A DNA stretch of 64,000 bases, from contig NZ_CP045302.1 of NCBI RefSeq assembly GCF_009363155.1, positions 633,001 to 697,000 of the forward strand, read 5' to 3'. Origin of the DNA: Azotobacter salinestris (lineage in GTDB: Bacteria; Pseudomonadota; Gammaproteobacteria; Pseudomonadales; Pseudomonadaceae). Positions 40,894-49,064 of this stretch are shown in pieces. The position numbers and the translations under genes were made by a program. A model generated the notes under the pieces. That model searched no databases and was not told the DNA's origin. It was given only the letters and a program-made list of their open reading frames with translations. Positions within the stretch are counted from its first letter, which is position 1. Each line of letters starts with the position of its first letter.

Positions 40894-42101
40894 ACATTCT
40901 CTACGTCACCTGGGACGGCCCGCAGGTCACCTACCTGGAGAGCCTGTTCCTGCCGATCTTCCAGCGGCTCTCCGCGGTGGGACTGCACTTCCACATCCTG
41001 CAGTTCACCTGGGGCGAGGAGACGCTCATCGAGCGCCGCCGCCAGGCCTGCCGGCAGGCCGGACTGGCCTACCGGGCGCAGCGGATCCGGCGCCGGCCCC
41101 GCGCCCTGGGCGGCCTGCTGACCGCGCTCGAGGGCGCCCGGCTGATCCGCCGGGCGATCGACGAGCAACAGATCGATGTGCTGATGCCGCGCAGCACGCT
41201 GCCGGCCCTGGCCAGCCTGCTGGCGCTGCGCGGCCGTACGCTGCCGATGGTCTTCGACGCCGACGGCCTGCCCCTGGACGAACGGGTGGAGTTCGCCGGC
41301 CAGTCGCCGTCCAGCCTGGCCCAGCGCCTGCTGCGCGATGTCGAGGCGCAGGCCGTGCGCCGCGCCGACCGCGTGCTGACCCGCTCGCAGCAGGCGGTGG
41401 AGATCCTCCTGGCGCGGGCCGGCCCGGGCACCTCGCCCGGCAAGTTCCAGGTGGTCGGCAACGGCCGCGACATCGAGCGCTTCAGCCCGGGAGACGCCGA
41501 CTCGCGGCGGCGGATGCGCGAGCGGCTGGGATTGGCCGCCGACACGCCACTGCTGGTCTATGCCGGCTCGCTCGGCCCGCAGTACTGCGCGGAGGAAATG
41601 TTCCGCCTGTTCGGGCGAATCCTTCAGCGGCGCACCGATGCCCGCCTGCTGGTCCTGACCGGCTCGCCGGAGCTGCTGCAGCCCACCTTGGAGCGCTTCG
41701 CCGCGCTGGCGCCGGCGGTGTCCTGCCTGTCCGTGCCGGGCGAGGCGGTGCCCGGCTACCTGGCCTGCGCCGACCTGGGCCTGGCGCTGCGCCGGAGCAG
41801 CTTTTCCATGCGCGGCGTGGCGCCGATCAAGCTCGGCGAGTACCTGCTCTGCGGCCTGCCGGTGCTGGCCAGCGCCGGCATCGGCGACACCGACGCCATC
41901 GCCGCCAGAGCCGGGCGGCTGCTCGCCGCTCTGGCGGACGCCGAACTGGACCGGGCGGCCCGCTGGTTCTGCGACGAGGTGCTGGCGCAGCGCGAGGCCT
42001 GGCGCGAACGCTGCCGGAACCTCGGCATCCGCCACTTTTCCCTGGAGGCCTGTGCCGACGCCTATGCGGCGGCCCTGACGCCCCTGCGCACATCCGTGTA
42101 G
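40890..42101 (+). CDS. Family 4 glycosyltransferase
   Basis: 403 residues; ATG overlapping the previous stop. N-terminal MNILYVTWDGPQVTYLESLF, the acceptor-domain segment VFDADGLPLDERVEFAG and the donor domain VVGNGRDIERFSPGD and LLVYAGSLGPQYCAEEMF identify a GT-B glycosyltransferase. The terminal Glu motif is less canonical (RRSSFSMRGVAPIKLGEYLLCGLPVLAS), with the GVAPIKLGEY form seen in some GT4 subgroups. Last of the directly overlapping chain 37684-42101. Confidence 0.85.
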   Translation: MNILYVTWDGPQVTYLESLFLPIFQRLSAVGLHFHILQFTWGEETLIERRRQACRQAGLAYRAQRIRRRPRALGGLLTALEGARLIRRAIDEQQIDVLMPRSTLPALASLLALRGRTLPMVFDADGLPLDERVEFAGQSPSSLAQRLLRDVEAQAVRRADRVLTRSQQAVEILLARAGPGTSPGKFQVVGNGRDIERFSPGDADSRRRMRERLGLAADTPLLVYAGSLGPQYCAEEMFRLFGRILQRRTDARLLVLTGSPELLQPTLERFAALAPAVSCLSVPGEAVPGYLACADLGLALRRSSFSMRGVAPIKLGEYLLCGLPVLASAGIGDTDAIAARAGRLLAALADAELDRAARWFCDEVLAQREAWRERCRNLGIRHFSLEACADAYAAALTPLRTSV

Positions 42102-42154
42102 GCGGTGCCCCTGCAGCCTTCCCTGTCCGGCAGCCAGCCCCGCGGAGAACCGAG

Positions 42155-43240
42155 ATGAAGATCCTCCTGCTCACCCGCTACCCGCGCACGGGCGCCAGCA
42201 GCCGGCTGCGCACCCTGCAGTATCTGCCCCACCTGCAGGCCGCCGGCCACGAGGTCCGGGTGCAGAGCCTGTTCGACGAGGCCTACCTGGAAAGCCTCTA
42301 CCGGTACGGCCGGCGCTCGCCGGGACGGACCGCGGCGCTCTACCTGCGCCGCCTGGCCGCGCTCGCCAGGGCCGGCGACCACGACCTGCTGTGGATCGAG
42401 AAGGAGCTCTTCCCCTACCTGCCCGCCTGGGTCGAGCGCCAGCTGGGCACGCCCTGGATCGTCGACTACGACGATGCGGTGTTCCACAGCTACGACCAGG
42501 CGCGCAATCCCCTGGTCCGCCGGCTGCTGGGCGGCAAGATCGACGCGGTCATGCGCAGCGCCAGCGGCGTGATCGCCGGCAACCACTACCTGGCCGAGCG
42601 CGCCCGCGCCGCCGGCGCGGCCCGGGTGACGGTGATTCCCACCGTGGTGGACCAGGCCCGCTACCAGCCGCGCATCGTGGCGCCGGCCGCGCACCCGGTG
42701 ATCGGCTGGATCGGCTCGCCCTCCACCCAGAAGTACCTGCTCGACATCCGCGAACCCCTGCAGCAGGCCTGCCGGCGATACGGCGCGCACCTGCTGCTGG
42801 TCGGCGCGACGGCGGAGATCCGCGCCTGCCTGCCCGGCATCGAGATCCAGATCGAGCCCTGGAGCGAGGCGCGCGAGGCGGCGCTGATCCGGCGCATGGA
42901 CGTCGGCATCATGCCGCTGCCGGACGGGCCCTGGGAGCGCGGCAAGTGCGGCTACAAGCTGATCCAGTACATGGCTTGCGCCGTGCCGCTGGTGGCCTCG
43001 TCGACCGGCGCCAACCGGGAGATCGTCGAGCACAGCGGCGCGGGCCTGCTGGCCGACTCGGGCGATGCCTGGCACGACGCCCTGTCCCGCCTGCTGACCT
43101 CGGCCTCCGAACGGGAACGGCTGGGCCGGGCCGGGCGCCAGGCCGTGGAGAACCGCTATTCGCTGCAGCGCCAGTTGCCGGTGCTGCTGGACACCCTGGC
43201 CGCGGTGCTTCCGGCCAGCCGCAAGGCTTTGGCCCATTGA
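42155..43240 (+). CDS. Family 4 glycosyltransferase
   Basis: 361 residues. MKILLLTRYPRTGASSRLR is the opening of a GT4 group common in exopolysaccharide loci. VDYDDAVFHSYD lies near residue 110, the donor site IGWIGSPSTQKYLLDI is mid-protein, and the C-terminal text is PDGPWERGKCGYKLIQYMACAVPLVAS. GGAG precedes the ATG. 53 bp separate it from the previous gene and 15 bp from the polytopic protein that follows. Specificity unknown. Confidence 0.9.
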   Translation: MKILLLTRYPRTGASSRLRTLQYLPHLQAAGHEVRVQSLFDEAYLESLYRYGRRSPGRTAALYLRRLAALARAGDHDLLWIEKELFPYLPAWVERQLGTPWIVDYDDAVFHSYDQARNPLVRRLLGGKIDAVMRSASGVIAGNHYLAERARAAGAARVTVIPTVVDQARYQPRIVAPAAHPVIGWIGSPSTQKYLLDIREPLQQACRRYGAHLLLVGATAEIRACLPGIEIQIEPWSEAREAALIRRMDVGIMPLPDGPWERGKCGYKLIQYMACAVPLVASSTGANREIVEHSGAGLLADSGDAWHDALSRLLTSASERERLGRAGRQAVENRYSLQRQLPVLLDTLAAVLPASRKALAH

Positions 43241-43255
43241 TCGGGGAAAATAGCC

Positions 43256-44473
43256 ATGGCACTGGTCTCATCCGTCTGGCACGTCATCAGCGCCATCCTG
43301 ATCTTCCTCATCGGCGCGCTCCTGGTCACCTGGGCCGGCCGCCATTTCCGCACCGGCACCGGCCGCGGCCTGACGCTCTACGTCTGGCACACGCTGTTCT
43401 GCCTGGTCTATGCCTGGTACACCCTGAAGTACGGCGGCGATGCGATCAGCTACTACCGCGCGGCCCGCAGCGGCGCACCCGAGTTCCATGTCGGCACCTA
43501 CGGCGTCATCTACCTGACCCACCTGCTGATCAAGTACCCGGGCCTGTCCCTGCTCGGCGCCTTCCTGGTCTACAACATTTTCGGCAGCCTCGGCCTGCTG
43601 GCCTTCGACGCCAGCCTGCGCGCCGTCACCCACGGCAAGAGGCGCCTCTACCGCCGGCTGGCCACCCTCATCGTGTTCCTGCCCTCGGTGAGCTTCTGGA
43701 CATCGGGCATCGGCAAGGACGCCCTGTCCTTCCTCGCCACCGGCCTCGCCCTGTGGGCGGCGCTGGACCTGCAGCGGCGCACCCCGCTGGTCGGGATCGC
43801 CGTCGCCATCCTGCTGCTGGTCCGCCCGCACATGGCCGGCATGCTGGTCATGAGCCTGAGCCTGGCCCTGCTGCTGCACCCGAAGACCTCCCTGGCCAGG
43901 CGGGTGCTGCTGGGCAGCATCGCCGTCGCCGTGGCGGCCTCCCTGGTGCCCTTCGGGCTGGAGTACGCCGGGGTCAAGGGCACCGACACCGAAGCGCTGA
44001 TGGAGTACGTGGAGGGTCGCCAGGAGCACAACATGAAAGGCGGCGGCGCGGTGGACATCTCCTCCATGAGCCTGCCGATGCAGCTGTTCACCTATCTGTT
44101 CCGCCCGCTGCCGTTCGAGGCGTTCAGCATCTTCGCCCTGGCCGCCGCCCTCGACAACATGATCCTGCTCTACCTGTTCGTCATGGGCGGACGCGCCATG
44201 CTGCGTCGTCCCGCCGGCCGGCGTTACCGGGAAAACCGCATCTTCCTCTGGAGCTACGCCCTGGTCGCCTGGCCGATGCTGGCCATGACCACGGCCAACC
44301 TGGGCATCGCCCTGCGCCAGAAATGGATGTTCACCCCCATGCTGATCCTCCTGTTCCTCTCGGCGCTCGGCACGGTGCGCCAGCAGGTGCGCCCGGCGAG
44401 CCCGCCGCCGAGCCCGGTCATGCAGATCTATCAACGCTACGGCATCCGTCCCGGACAGAGGCACGAACCATGA
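43256..44473 (+). CDS. Polytopic membrane protein, candidate polysaccharide polymerase
   Basis: 405 residues with about ten predicted helices. A loop with SFWTSGIGKDALSFLATGLAL near residues 145-165 is followed by a large non-membrane loop about residues 240-285 (KGTDTEALMEYVEGRQEHN). Overall length, placement between glycosyltransferases and such a loop fit a Wzy/EpsG-type polymerase. Wzy proteins diverge too far for this to be settled by eye; an O-acetylation or transport role remains possible. A GGGGAAA site precedes the ATG. The stop overlaps the next gene's ATG by 4 bp. Confidence 0.7.
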   Translation: MALVSSVWHVISAILIFLIGALLVTWAGRHFRTGTGRGLTLYVWHTLFCLVYAWYTLKYGGDAISYYRAARSGAPEFHVGTYGVIYLTHLLIKYPGLSLLGAFLVYNIFGSLGLLAFDASLRAVTHGKRRLYRRLATLIVFLPSVSFWTSGIGKDALSFLATGLALWAALDLQRRTPLVGIAVAILLLVRPHMAGMLVMSLSLALLLHPKTSLARRVLLGSIAVAVAASLVPFGLEYAGVKGTDTEALMEYVEGRQEHNMKGGGAVDISSMSLPMQLFTYLFRPLPFEAFSIFALAAALDNMILLYLFVMGGRAMLRRPAGRRYRENRIFLWSYALVAWPMLAMTTANLGIALRQKWMFTPMLILLFLSALGTVRQQVRPASPPPSPVMQIYQRYGIRPGQRHEP

Positions 44474-45594
44474 TCTTCCTGCTCGTCGCCGGCTTCGCCG
44501 ACTCGCTCCTGGCCTTCCGCGGCCCGCTGCTCGAGGCTCTGCTCGCCCGCGGTCTGGAGGTGCACGTGGCGGCGCCGCAACTGGCGCCCGGCTGTCCCCT
44601 GCGCCGGCGCCTGGAAGCGCGCGGCCTGCACGTGCACGACCTGCCGCTGCGGCGCACCGGCATGAACCCGCTGCAGGACTGCGCCACCCTGCTGCACCTG
44701 TGGCGGCTGAAGCGGCGCATCCGTCCGACCCACGTCCTCGGCTACACCGCCAAGCCGGTGATCTACGGTTCGCTGGCCGCCGCCTGGGCCGGGGTGCCGC
44801 AGCGTTTCGCACTGATCACCGGGCTGGGCTACGCCTTTCTCGGCGAGGCCGGGGACGGCGGCGCCCGCGGCCTGCTGCACGCCCTGCTGCCGCGCCTGTA
44901 CGCCCTGGCGTTGCGGCGGACCCACAAGGTGTTCTTCCAGAACCCCGACGACCAGGCCCTGTTCCGCGGCCAGGGCATCCTCGGCCCGGCGATTCCCTCC
45001 TGCGTGATCAACGGCTCCGGCGTCGACCTGCTCGAATATCCCGTCGCGCCCGTGCCGGCGCGCCCGCATTTCCTGCTGATCGCCCGGCTGCTGGGCGACA
45101 AGGGCGTGCGCGAGTACGCCGCGGCGGCGCGCCAGGTGAAGAACCGCTGCCCAGCGGCGCTCTTCACCCTGGTCGGCTGGATCGACGACAACCCCGACGC
45201 CATCGGCCAGGCGGAGCTGGACGGCTGGATCGCCGACGGCACGCTGCGCTACCTCGGCCGCCTGGACGACGTGCGCCCGGCGATCGCCGCCTGCAGCGTG
45301 TACGTCCTGCCCTCCTACCGCGAGGGCACGCCGCGCACGGTGCTGGAGGCCATGGCCATGGGCCGCGCGGTGATCACCACCGACGCCCCCGGCTGCCGCG
45401 AGACGGTGGTGGACGGCGACAACGGCTTTCGCGTGCCGGTGAAGGCGGTGGACGAGCTGGCCCGCGCCATGCAGCGCTTCATCGAGGAGCCGGCGCTGGC
45501 CGTGCGCATGGGGGGCCGCTCGCGGCAGCTGGCCGAGGAGAAATACGACGTGCAGCGGATCAACGCCCGGCTGCTGCAGGAGATGGGGCTGTGA
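44470..45594 (+). CDS. Family 4 glycosyltransferase, PglA-like
   Basis: 374 residues. Starts MIFLLVAGFADSLLAFRGPL, with GYTAKPVIYGSLAAAWAGVP and ALITGLGYAFLGE near 85-125 and the donor site LIARLLGDKGVREYA. The EX7E segment is PSYREGTPRTVLEAMAMGRAVITTDAPGCRE. The GYTxKPVIYG...ITGLGYxF pattern is typical of the PglA/WbpH-like group that adds HexNAc to an undecaprenyl-linked first sugar. Its stop overlaps the next start (TGATG), directly linking it to the initiating transferase. Assignment as the second-sugar enzyme is inference from this pairing. Confidence 0.88.
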   Translation: MIFLLVAGFADSLLAFRGPLLEALLARGLEVHVAAPQLAPGCPLRRRLEARGLHVHDLPLRRTGMNPLQDCATLLHLWRLKRRIRPTHVLGYTAKPVIYGSLAAAWAGVPQRFALITGLGYAFLGEAGDGGARGLLHALLPRLYALALRRTHKVFFQNPDDQALFRGQGILGPAIPSCVINGSGVDLLEYPVAPVPARPHFLLIARLLGDKGVREYAAAARQVKNRCPAALFTLVGWIDDNPDAIGQAELDGWIADGTLRYLGRLDDVRPAIAACSVYVLPSYREGTPRTVLEAMAMGRAVITTDAPGCRETVVDGDNGFRVPVKAVDELARAMQRFIEEPALAVRMGGRSRQLAEEKYDVQRINARLLQEMGL

Positions 45595-46190
45595 TGCTCA
45601 AGCGCCTGTTCGATATCCTCGTCGCCGCCAGCGCCCTGCTGCTGCTCGCCCCGCTGCTGCTGGTGCTGGCCTGGCTGGTGCGCCGGCGGATCGGCACGCC
45701 GGTGCTGTTCCGCCAGCTGCGGCCCGGCCTGCGCGGCCGGCCGTTCGAGCTGCTCAAGTTCCGCAGCATGCGCGAGGCGCTGGACGCGCACGGCATGCCG
45801 CTGCCCGACGCCGAACGCCTGACGCCGTTCGGCCGCTTCCTGCGCGCCACCAGCCTGGACGAGCTGCCGGAGCTGTGGAACGTGCTCAAGGGCGACATGA
45901 GCCTGGTCGGCCCGCGCCCGCTGTTGATGGAGTACCTGCCGCTCTACACCCCGGAGCAGGCCCGCCGCCACGCGGTCCGCCCCGGCATCACCGGCTGGGC
46001 CCAGGTCAACGGCCGCAATGCTCTAAGCTGGGAAGAGAAATTCCGCCTGGATGTCTGGTACGTGGACCACCGCTCGTTTCGCCTCGACCTGCGCATTCTG
46101 CTGCTGACCCTGCGGCGGGTGCTGGCGCGCGAGGGCATCAATGCCGAGGGCGAGGCGACCATGGCCCGCTTCACCGGGAGCAAACCATGA
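45594..46190 (+). CDS. Initiating phosphoglycosyl transferase, PglC-like
   Basis: 198 residues, the short monotopic form. One N-terminal hydrophobic re-entrant helix (about 5-30) is followed by the catalytic domain: VLFRQLRPGLRGRPFELLKFRSM, the Asp-Glu pair in TSLDELPELWNVLKGDMSLVGPRPL, and PGITGWAQVNGRNALSWEEKF. It transfers a sugar 1-phosphate from UDP-sugar to undecaprenyl phosphate. Length and neighbours (PglA-, PglD- and PglE-like genes) point to a di-N-acetyl-bacillosamine-type substrate rather than galactose or glucose. It overlaps the next gene by 4 bp. Confidence 0.93.
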   Translation: MLKRLFDILVAASALLLLAPLLLVLAWLVRRRIGTPVLFRQLRPGLRGRPFELLKFRSMREALDAHGMPLPDAERLTPFGRFLRATSLDELPELWNVLKGDMSLVGPRPLLMEYLPLYTPEQARRHAVRPGITGWAQVNGRNALSWEEKFRLDVWYVDHRSFRLDLRILLLTLRRVLAREGINAEGEATMARFTGSKP

Positions 46191-46804
46191 AAAGACTGGC
46201 CATTCTCGGCGCCAGCGGTCACGGCAAGGTGGTGGCGGACACCGCCGAACGCTGCGGCTGGCGCTCGCTGGTGTTCTTCGACGATGCCTGGCCGAAACGC
46301 CAGCACAACGGTCCCTGGGTGGTGATCGGCAACGGCTCGATGCTGTTCGACGCCCTGGCCGGTTTCGACGGGGTGCTGGTGGCGATCGGCGACAACCGCA
46401 TCCGTCAGGACCGGCTGCGCCGCCTGCGCGATGCCGGGGCGCCGCTGGTCACACTGATCCACCCGACGGCCACGGTCAGCGCCCATGCCCGGCTCGGCGC
46501 CGGCTCGGTGGTGTTCGCCGGCGCGGTGCTGAACGTCGACGCCCGAGTCGGTCCGGGCGCCATTCTCAACACCGGCTGCAGCGTCGACCACGACTGCCTG
46601 CTGGGCGAGGCGGTGCACGTCAGCCCCGGCGCGCGCCTGGCCGGCGGCGTGCAGGTGGGCGACCTGAGCTGGATCGGCATCGGCGCCAGCGTGCGCCAGT
46701 CGCTGCGCATCGGCCGGCGGGCGATGGTCGGCGCCGGCGCGGCGGTGGTGGCCGACGTGCCGGACGGCGCCACGGTGGTCGGCGTTCCGGCGCGGCCGCT
46801 CTGA
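46187..46804 (+). CDS. UDP-amino-sugar N-acetyltransferase, PglD/NeuD-like
   Basis: 205 residues. The N-terminal sugar-nucleotide domain has LAILGASGHGKVVADTAE. The C-terminal left-handed beta-helix of hexapeptide repeats holds the catalytic base His in SVDHDCLLGEAVHVSPGA and the acetyl-CoA site GIGASVRQSLRIG and GAGAAVVADV. PglD N-acetylates the 4-amino group of UDP-4-amino-trideoxy sugar made by PglE. The aminotransferase gene lies 1 kb downstream, separated by the giant palindrome. Confidence 0.9.
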   Translation: MKRLAILGASGHGKVVADTAERCGWRSLVFFDDAWPKRQHNGPWVVIGNGSMLFDALAGFDGVLVAIGDNRIRQDRLRRLRDAGAPLVTLIHPTATVSAHARLGAGSVVFAGAVLNVDARVGPGAILNTGCSVDHDCLLGEAVHVSPGARLAGGVQVGDLSWIGIGASVRQSLRIGRRAMVGAGAAVVADVPDGATVVGVPARPL

Positions 46805-46856
46805 GCCGGGTCAGGACATCGTGACGTTCGCGGAGCCCGGTATCGGTGGCTGATAA

Positions 46857-47584
46857 CAGGGCAATCGTATGAGGGTGAAAGCGGGCTGGAAAAAAGATGG
46901 TGCGTCGGGTCGCTCCGGCATGGCCTTCGGACTCGCTGCACTGGCTGCCTGCCGAGTGCTCTGATACTCCCTGTTTCGGGCCCCCGCCCGAGTCACTTTC
47001 TTGTTGCTTGCCCAACAAGAAAGTAACCAAAGAAAAAGGGCACCCGACCATCCGGCCCCAGCCGCTGCGCAGCTGGGGTTCCCTCGCTCCGGTGCCGCTC
47101 CGAGGGTCGTCGCACAAGGGGCATCCATGCCCCTCGTACGACTCTCGCCGCGTCCTGCGGCTCGCCCCTCTACGCGACACCTGCGCTCGGCCTCCTGGAC
47201 GGGAGTCGAACTCCGAGCCGCCTGAAAGCGCTTTCGCTCTTCCGGCACGGCCTGTCGGGCAGCGCCGGACTCCCCCTTCAGGAGGCCGAGCGGAATCGTC
47301 GTGGAGGGGGCCGAGCGGCAAGGATGCCGCGAGAGCCGTGATGGGCCATGGATGGCCCTTCGCGGCGAGCCCCTGGAGCGGCGATGGAGCGAGGGAACCC
47401 GGAGCGAAGCGCAGGGCCGGATGAGGGGGTGGCCTTCTTTTTGGTTACTTTTTCTTGGCCAGACAAGAAAAAGTGACTCGGCCGGGGGGCCGAAACAGGG
47501 AGTGTCGGCCCACTCGGCAAGCAGCCATGCCAAGGCTCACACAGTCTTTCCAGCCCGGTATCGGCGTTTCATGCGGTTGCCCTG
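46857..47584. repeat. 728-bp imperfect giant inverted repeat, non-coding, possibly mobile
   Basis: The two ends are inverted copies: CAGGGCAATCGTATGA (46857-46872) against TCATGCGGTTGCCCTG (47569-47584). The arms stay recognisable for about 340-360 bp each, at roughly 70% identity by eye. They meet near a perfect GAAAGCGCTTTC palindrome (47224-47235). Each arm also contains its own small palindrome (CTTGTTGCTTGCCCAACAAG at 47002 region, and TTCTTGGCCAGACAAGAA at 47450-47470). Elements with the same CACTTTCTT...AAGAAAGTAACC core are recurrent in Pseudomonas-group genomes. Frames inside it on both strands are taken as spurious. Confidence 0.8.
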
Positions 47585-47701
47585 CTGGTGATGAACGGCG
47601 CCGGCGTGGCGGTGGCTTGCAGGAACAGATTCCTCTGCGACGACGGGGCGACACGAATTCGCCCCCAATGCCAGACGAGCACTCGCACAGATTCATGGAC
47701 C

Positions 47702-47722
47702 GTTCGCAGAAGGTCTGCGAAC
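47702..47722. other. Perfect 9-bp hairpin upstream of the PglE-like gene
   Basis: GTTCGCAGA, loop AGG, TCTGCGAAC. No T tract. It lies 115 bp before the aminotransferase start, in a 250-bp stretch (47585-47836) where no gene was found. Possible regulator site or mRNA structure. Confidence 0.5.
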
Positions 47723-47836
47723 TCCGTAACGGCGCTCCGCCACGGAACCGCTCCCGCTCACAGCACCACCCACCCGCACGACACGCCAGCGTGTCCATCG
47801 AACCACCCTCGCCAATATCCTGGAGGTCTTTCCAAG

Positions 47837-49012
47837 ATGCTGGACAGCCCCTTCGCCCCCTGGCCCTGCTTCACCGAGGAAGAAGCCGACGCCGTGCGCG
47901 CGGTGCTGCTCTCCAACCGGGTCAACTACTGGACCGGCCAGGAGTGCCGCGCCTTCGAGGAGGAATTCGCCGCCTGGAGCGGCTGCGCCCACGCCATCGC
48001 CCTGGCCAACGGCACCGTGGCCCTGGACGTGGCGCTCGGGGCCCTGGGCATCGGCCCGGGCGACGAGGTGGTGGTGACGCCACGCACCTTCTTCGCCTCG
48101 GTGTCCTGCATCGTCAACGCCGGTGCCGTGCCGGTGTTCGCCGAGATCGACCGCGACTCGCAGAACGTCACCGCCGAGACCATCCGCGCGGTGCTGACGC
48201 CGCGCACCCGGGCGCTGCTCTGCGTGCACCTGGCCGGCTGGCCCTGCGACATGGATCCGATCATGGCGCTGGCCGAGGCCCACGGCCTCAAGGTGATCGA
48301 GGACTGCGCCCAGGCCCACGGCGCGCGCTACCGGGGCCGCTCGGTCGGCAGCATCGGGCATGTCGGCGCCTGGTCGTTCTGCCAGGACAAGATCATCAGC
48401 ACCGGCGGCGAGGGCGGCATGGTCACCACCAGCGACCGGTCGCTGTGGTCGCGGATGTGGTCGCTCAAGGACCACGGCAAGAGCTGGGAGGCGGTGCATG
48501 CGCGCCGCCATCCGCCGGGCTTCCGCTGGCTGCACGAGAGCTTCGGCGGCAACGGGCGGATGACCGAAATGCAGGCGGCGCTCGGGCGCATCCAGCTGCG
48601 CCGGCTGCCCGACTGGCACGCGCGGCGGCAGGCCAACGCCGAACGCATCTGGCGCTGCGCGCGGCGCCTGCCGGGGTTGCGCGTGCCGGAACTGCCGGCG
48701 GACATCGAGCACGCCACCTACAAGTGCTACCTGTTCGTCGAGCCTTCCCGGCTGAAGAGCGACTGGAGCCGCGAGCGCATCCTCGACGAGATCGTCGCGC
48801 GCGGCGTGCCCTGCTTTTCCGGCAGCTGCGCCGAGGTGTACCTGGAGCGGGCCTTCGAGGACAGCCCCTGGCGCCCGGCCGAGCGCCTGCCTGTGGCCCG
48901 CGAACTGGGCGAGACCAGCCTGATGTTCCTCGTCCATCCCACCCTGAGTGTTCTGGAGATCGAACGCACCTGCACCGTGCTGGGCGCCGTGATGGACGAG
49001 GCGGCGCACTGA
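47837..49012 (+). CDS. DegT/DnrJ/EryC1 sugar aminotransferase, PglE-like
   Basis: 391 residues from the ATG at 47837, where homology begins (MLDSPFAPWPCFTEEEADAV); a GGAGG lies 11 bp upstream. PLP-dependent fold: ALANGTVALDVALGALGIGPG near residue 55-75, VIEDCAQAHGA with the PLP Asp, and SFCQDKIISTGGEGG with the Schiff-base Lys185. It would convert a UDP-4-keto-6-deoxy-GlcNAc into the 4-amino sugar, between the WbpM-like dehydratase (57531) and the PglD-like acetyltransferase (46187). Confidence 0.92.
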   Translation: MLDSPFAPWPCFTEEEADAVRAVLLSNRVNYWTGQECRAFEEEFAAWSGCAHAIALANGTVALDVALGALGIGPGDEVVVTPRTFFASVSCIVNAGAVPVFAEIDRDSQNVTAETIRAVLTPRTRALLCVHLAGWPCDMDPIMALAEAHGLKVIEDCAQAHGARYRGRSVGSIGHVGAWSFCQDKIISTGGEGGMVTTSDRSLWSRMWSLKDHGKSWEAVHARRHPPGFRWLHESFGGNGRMTEMQAALGRIQLRRLPDWHARRQANAERIWRCARRLPGLRVPELPADIEHATYKCYLFVEPSRLKSDWSRERILDEIVARGVPCFSGSCAEVYLERAFEDSPWRPAERLPVARELGETSLMFLVHPTLSVLEIERTCTVLGAVMDEAAH

Positions 49013-49064
49013 GCCGGCCCTAGTGGCCGGCGACTCGTCATTCCCACTTCCGGAGGGTTTAGTA

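Noticed and set aside
42391-44469. Long plus-strand extension of the PglA-like gene's frame, starting upstream
   Set aside because: It runs out of frame through two real genes and has low-complexity Arg/Gly/Pro text; the true start is the ATG at 44470.
46620-47533. Several 175-240 residue frames on both strands inside the giant palindrome
   Set aside because: They mirror one another because of the inverted repeat, are Arg/Pro/Ser-rich, have no family features and no ribosome binding sites.
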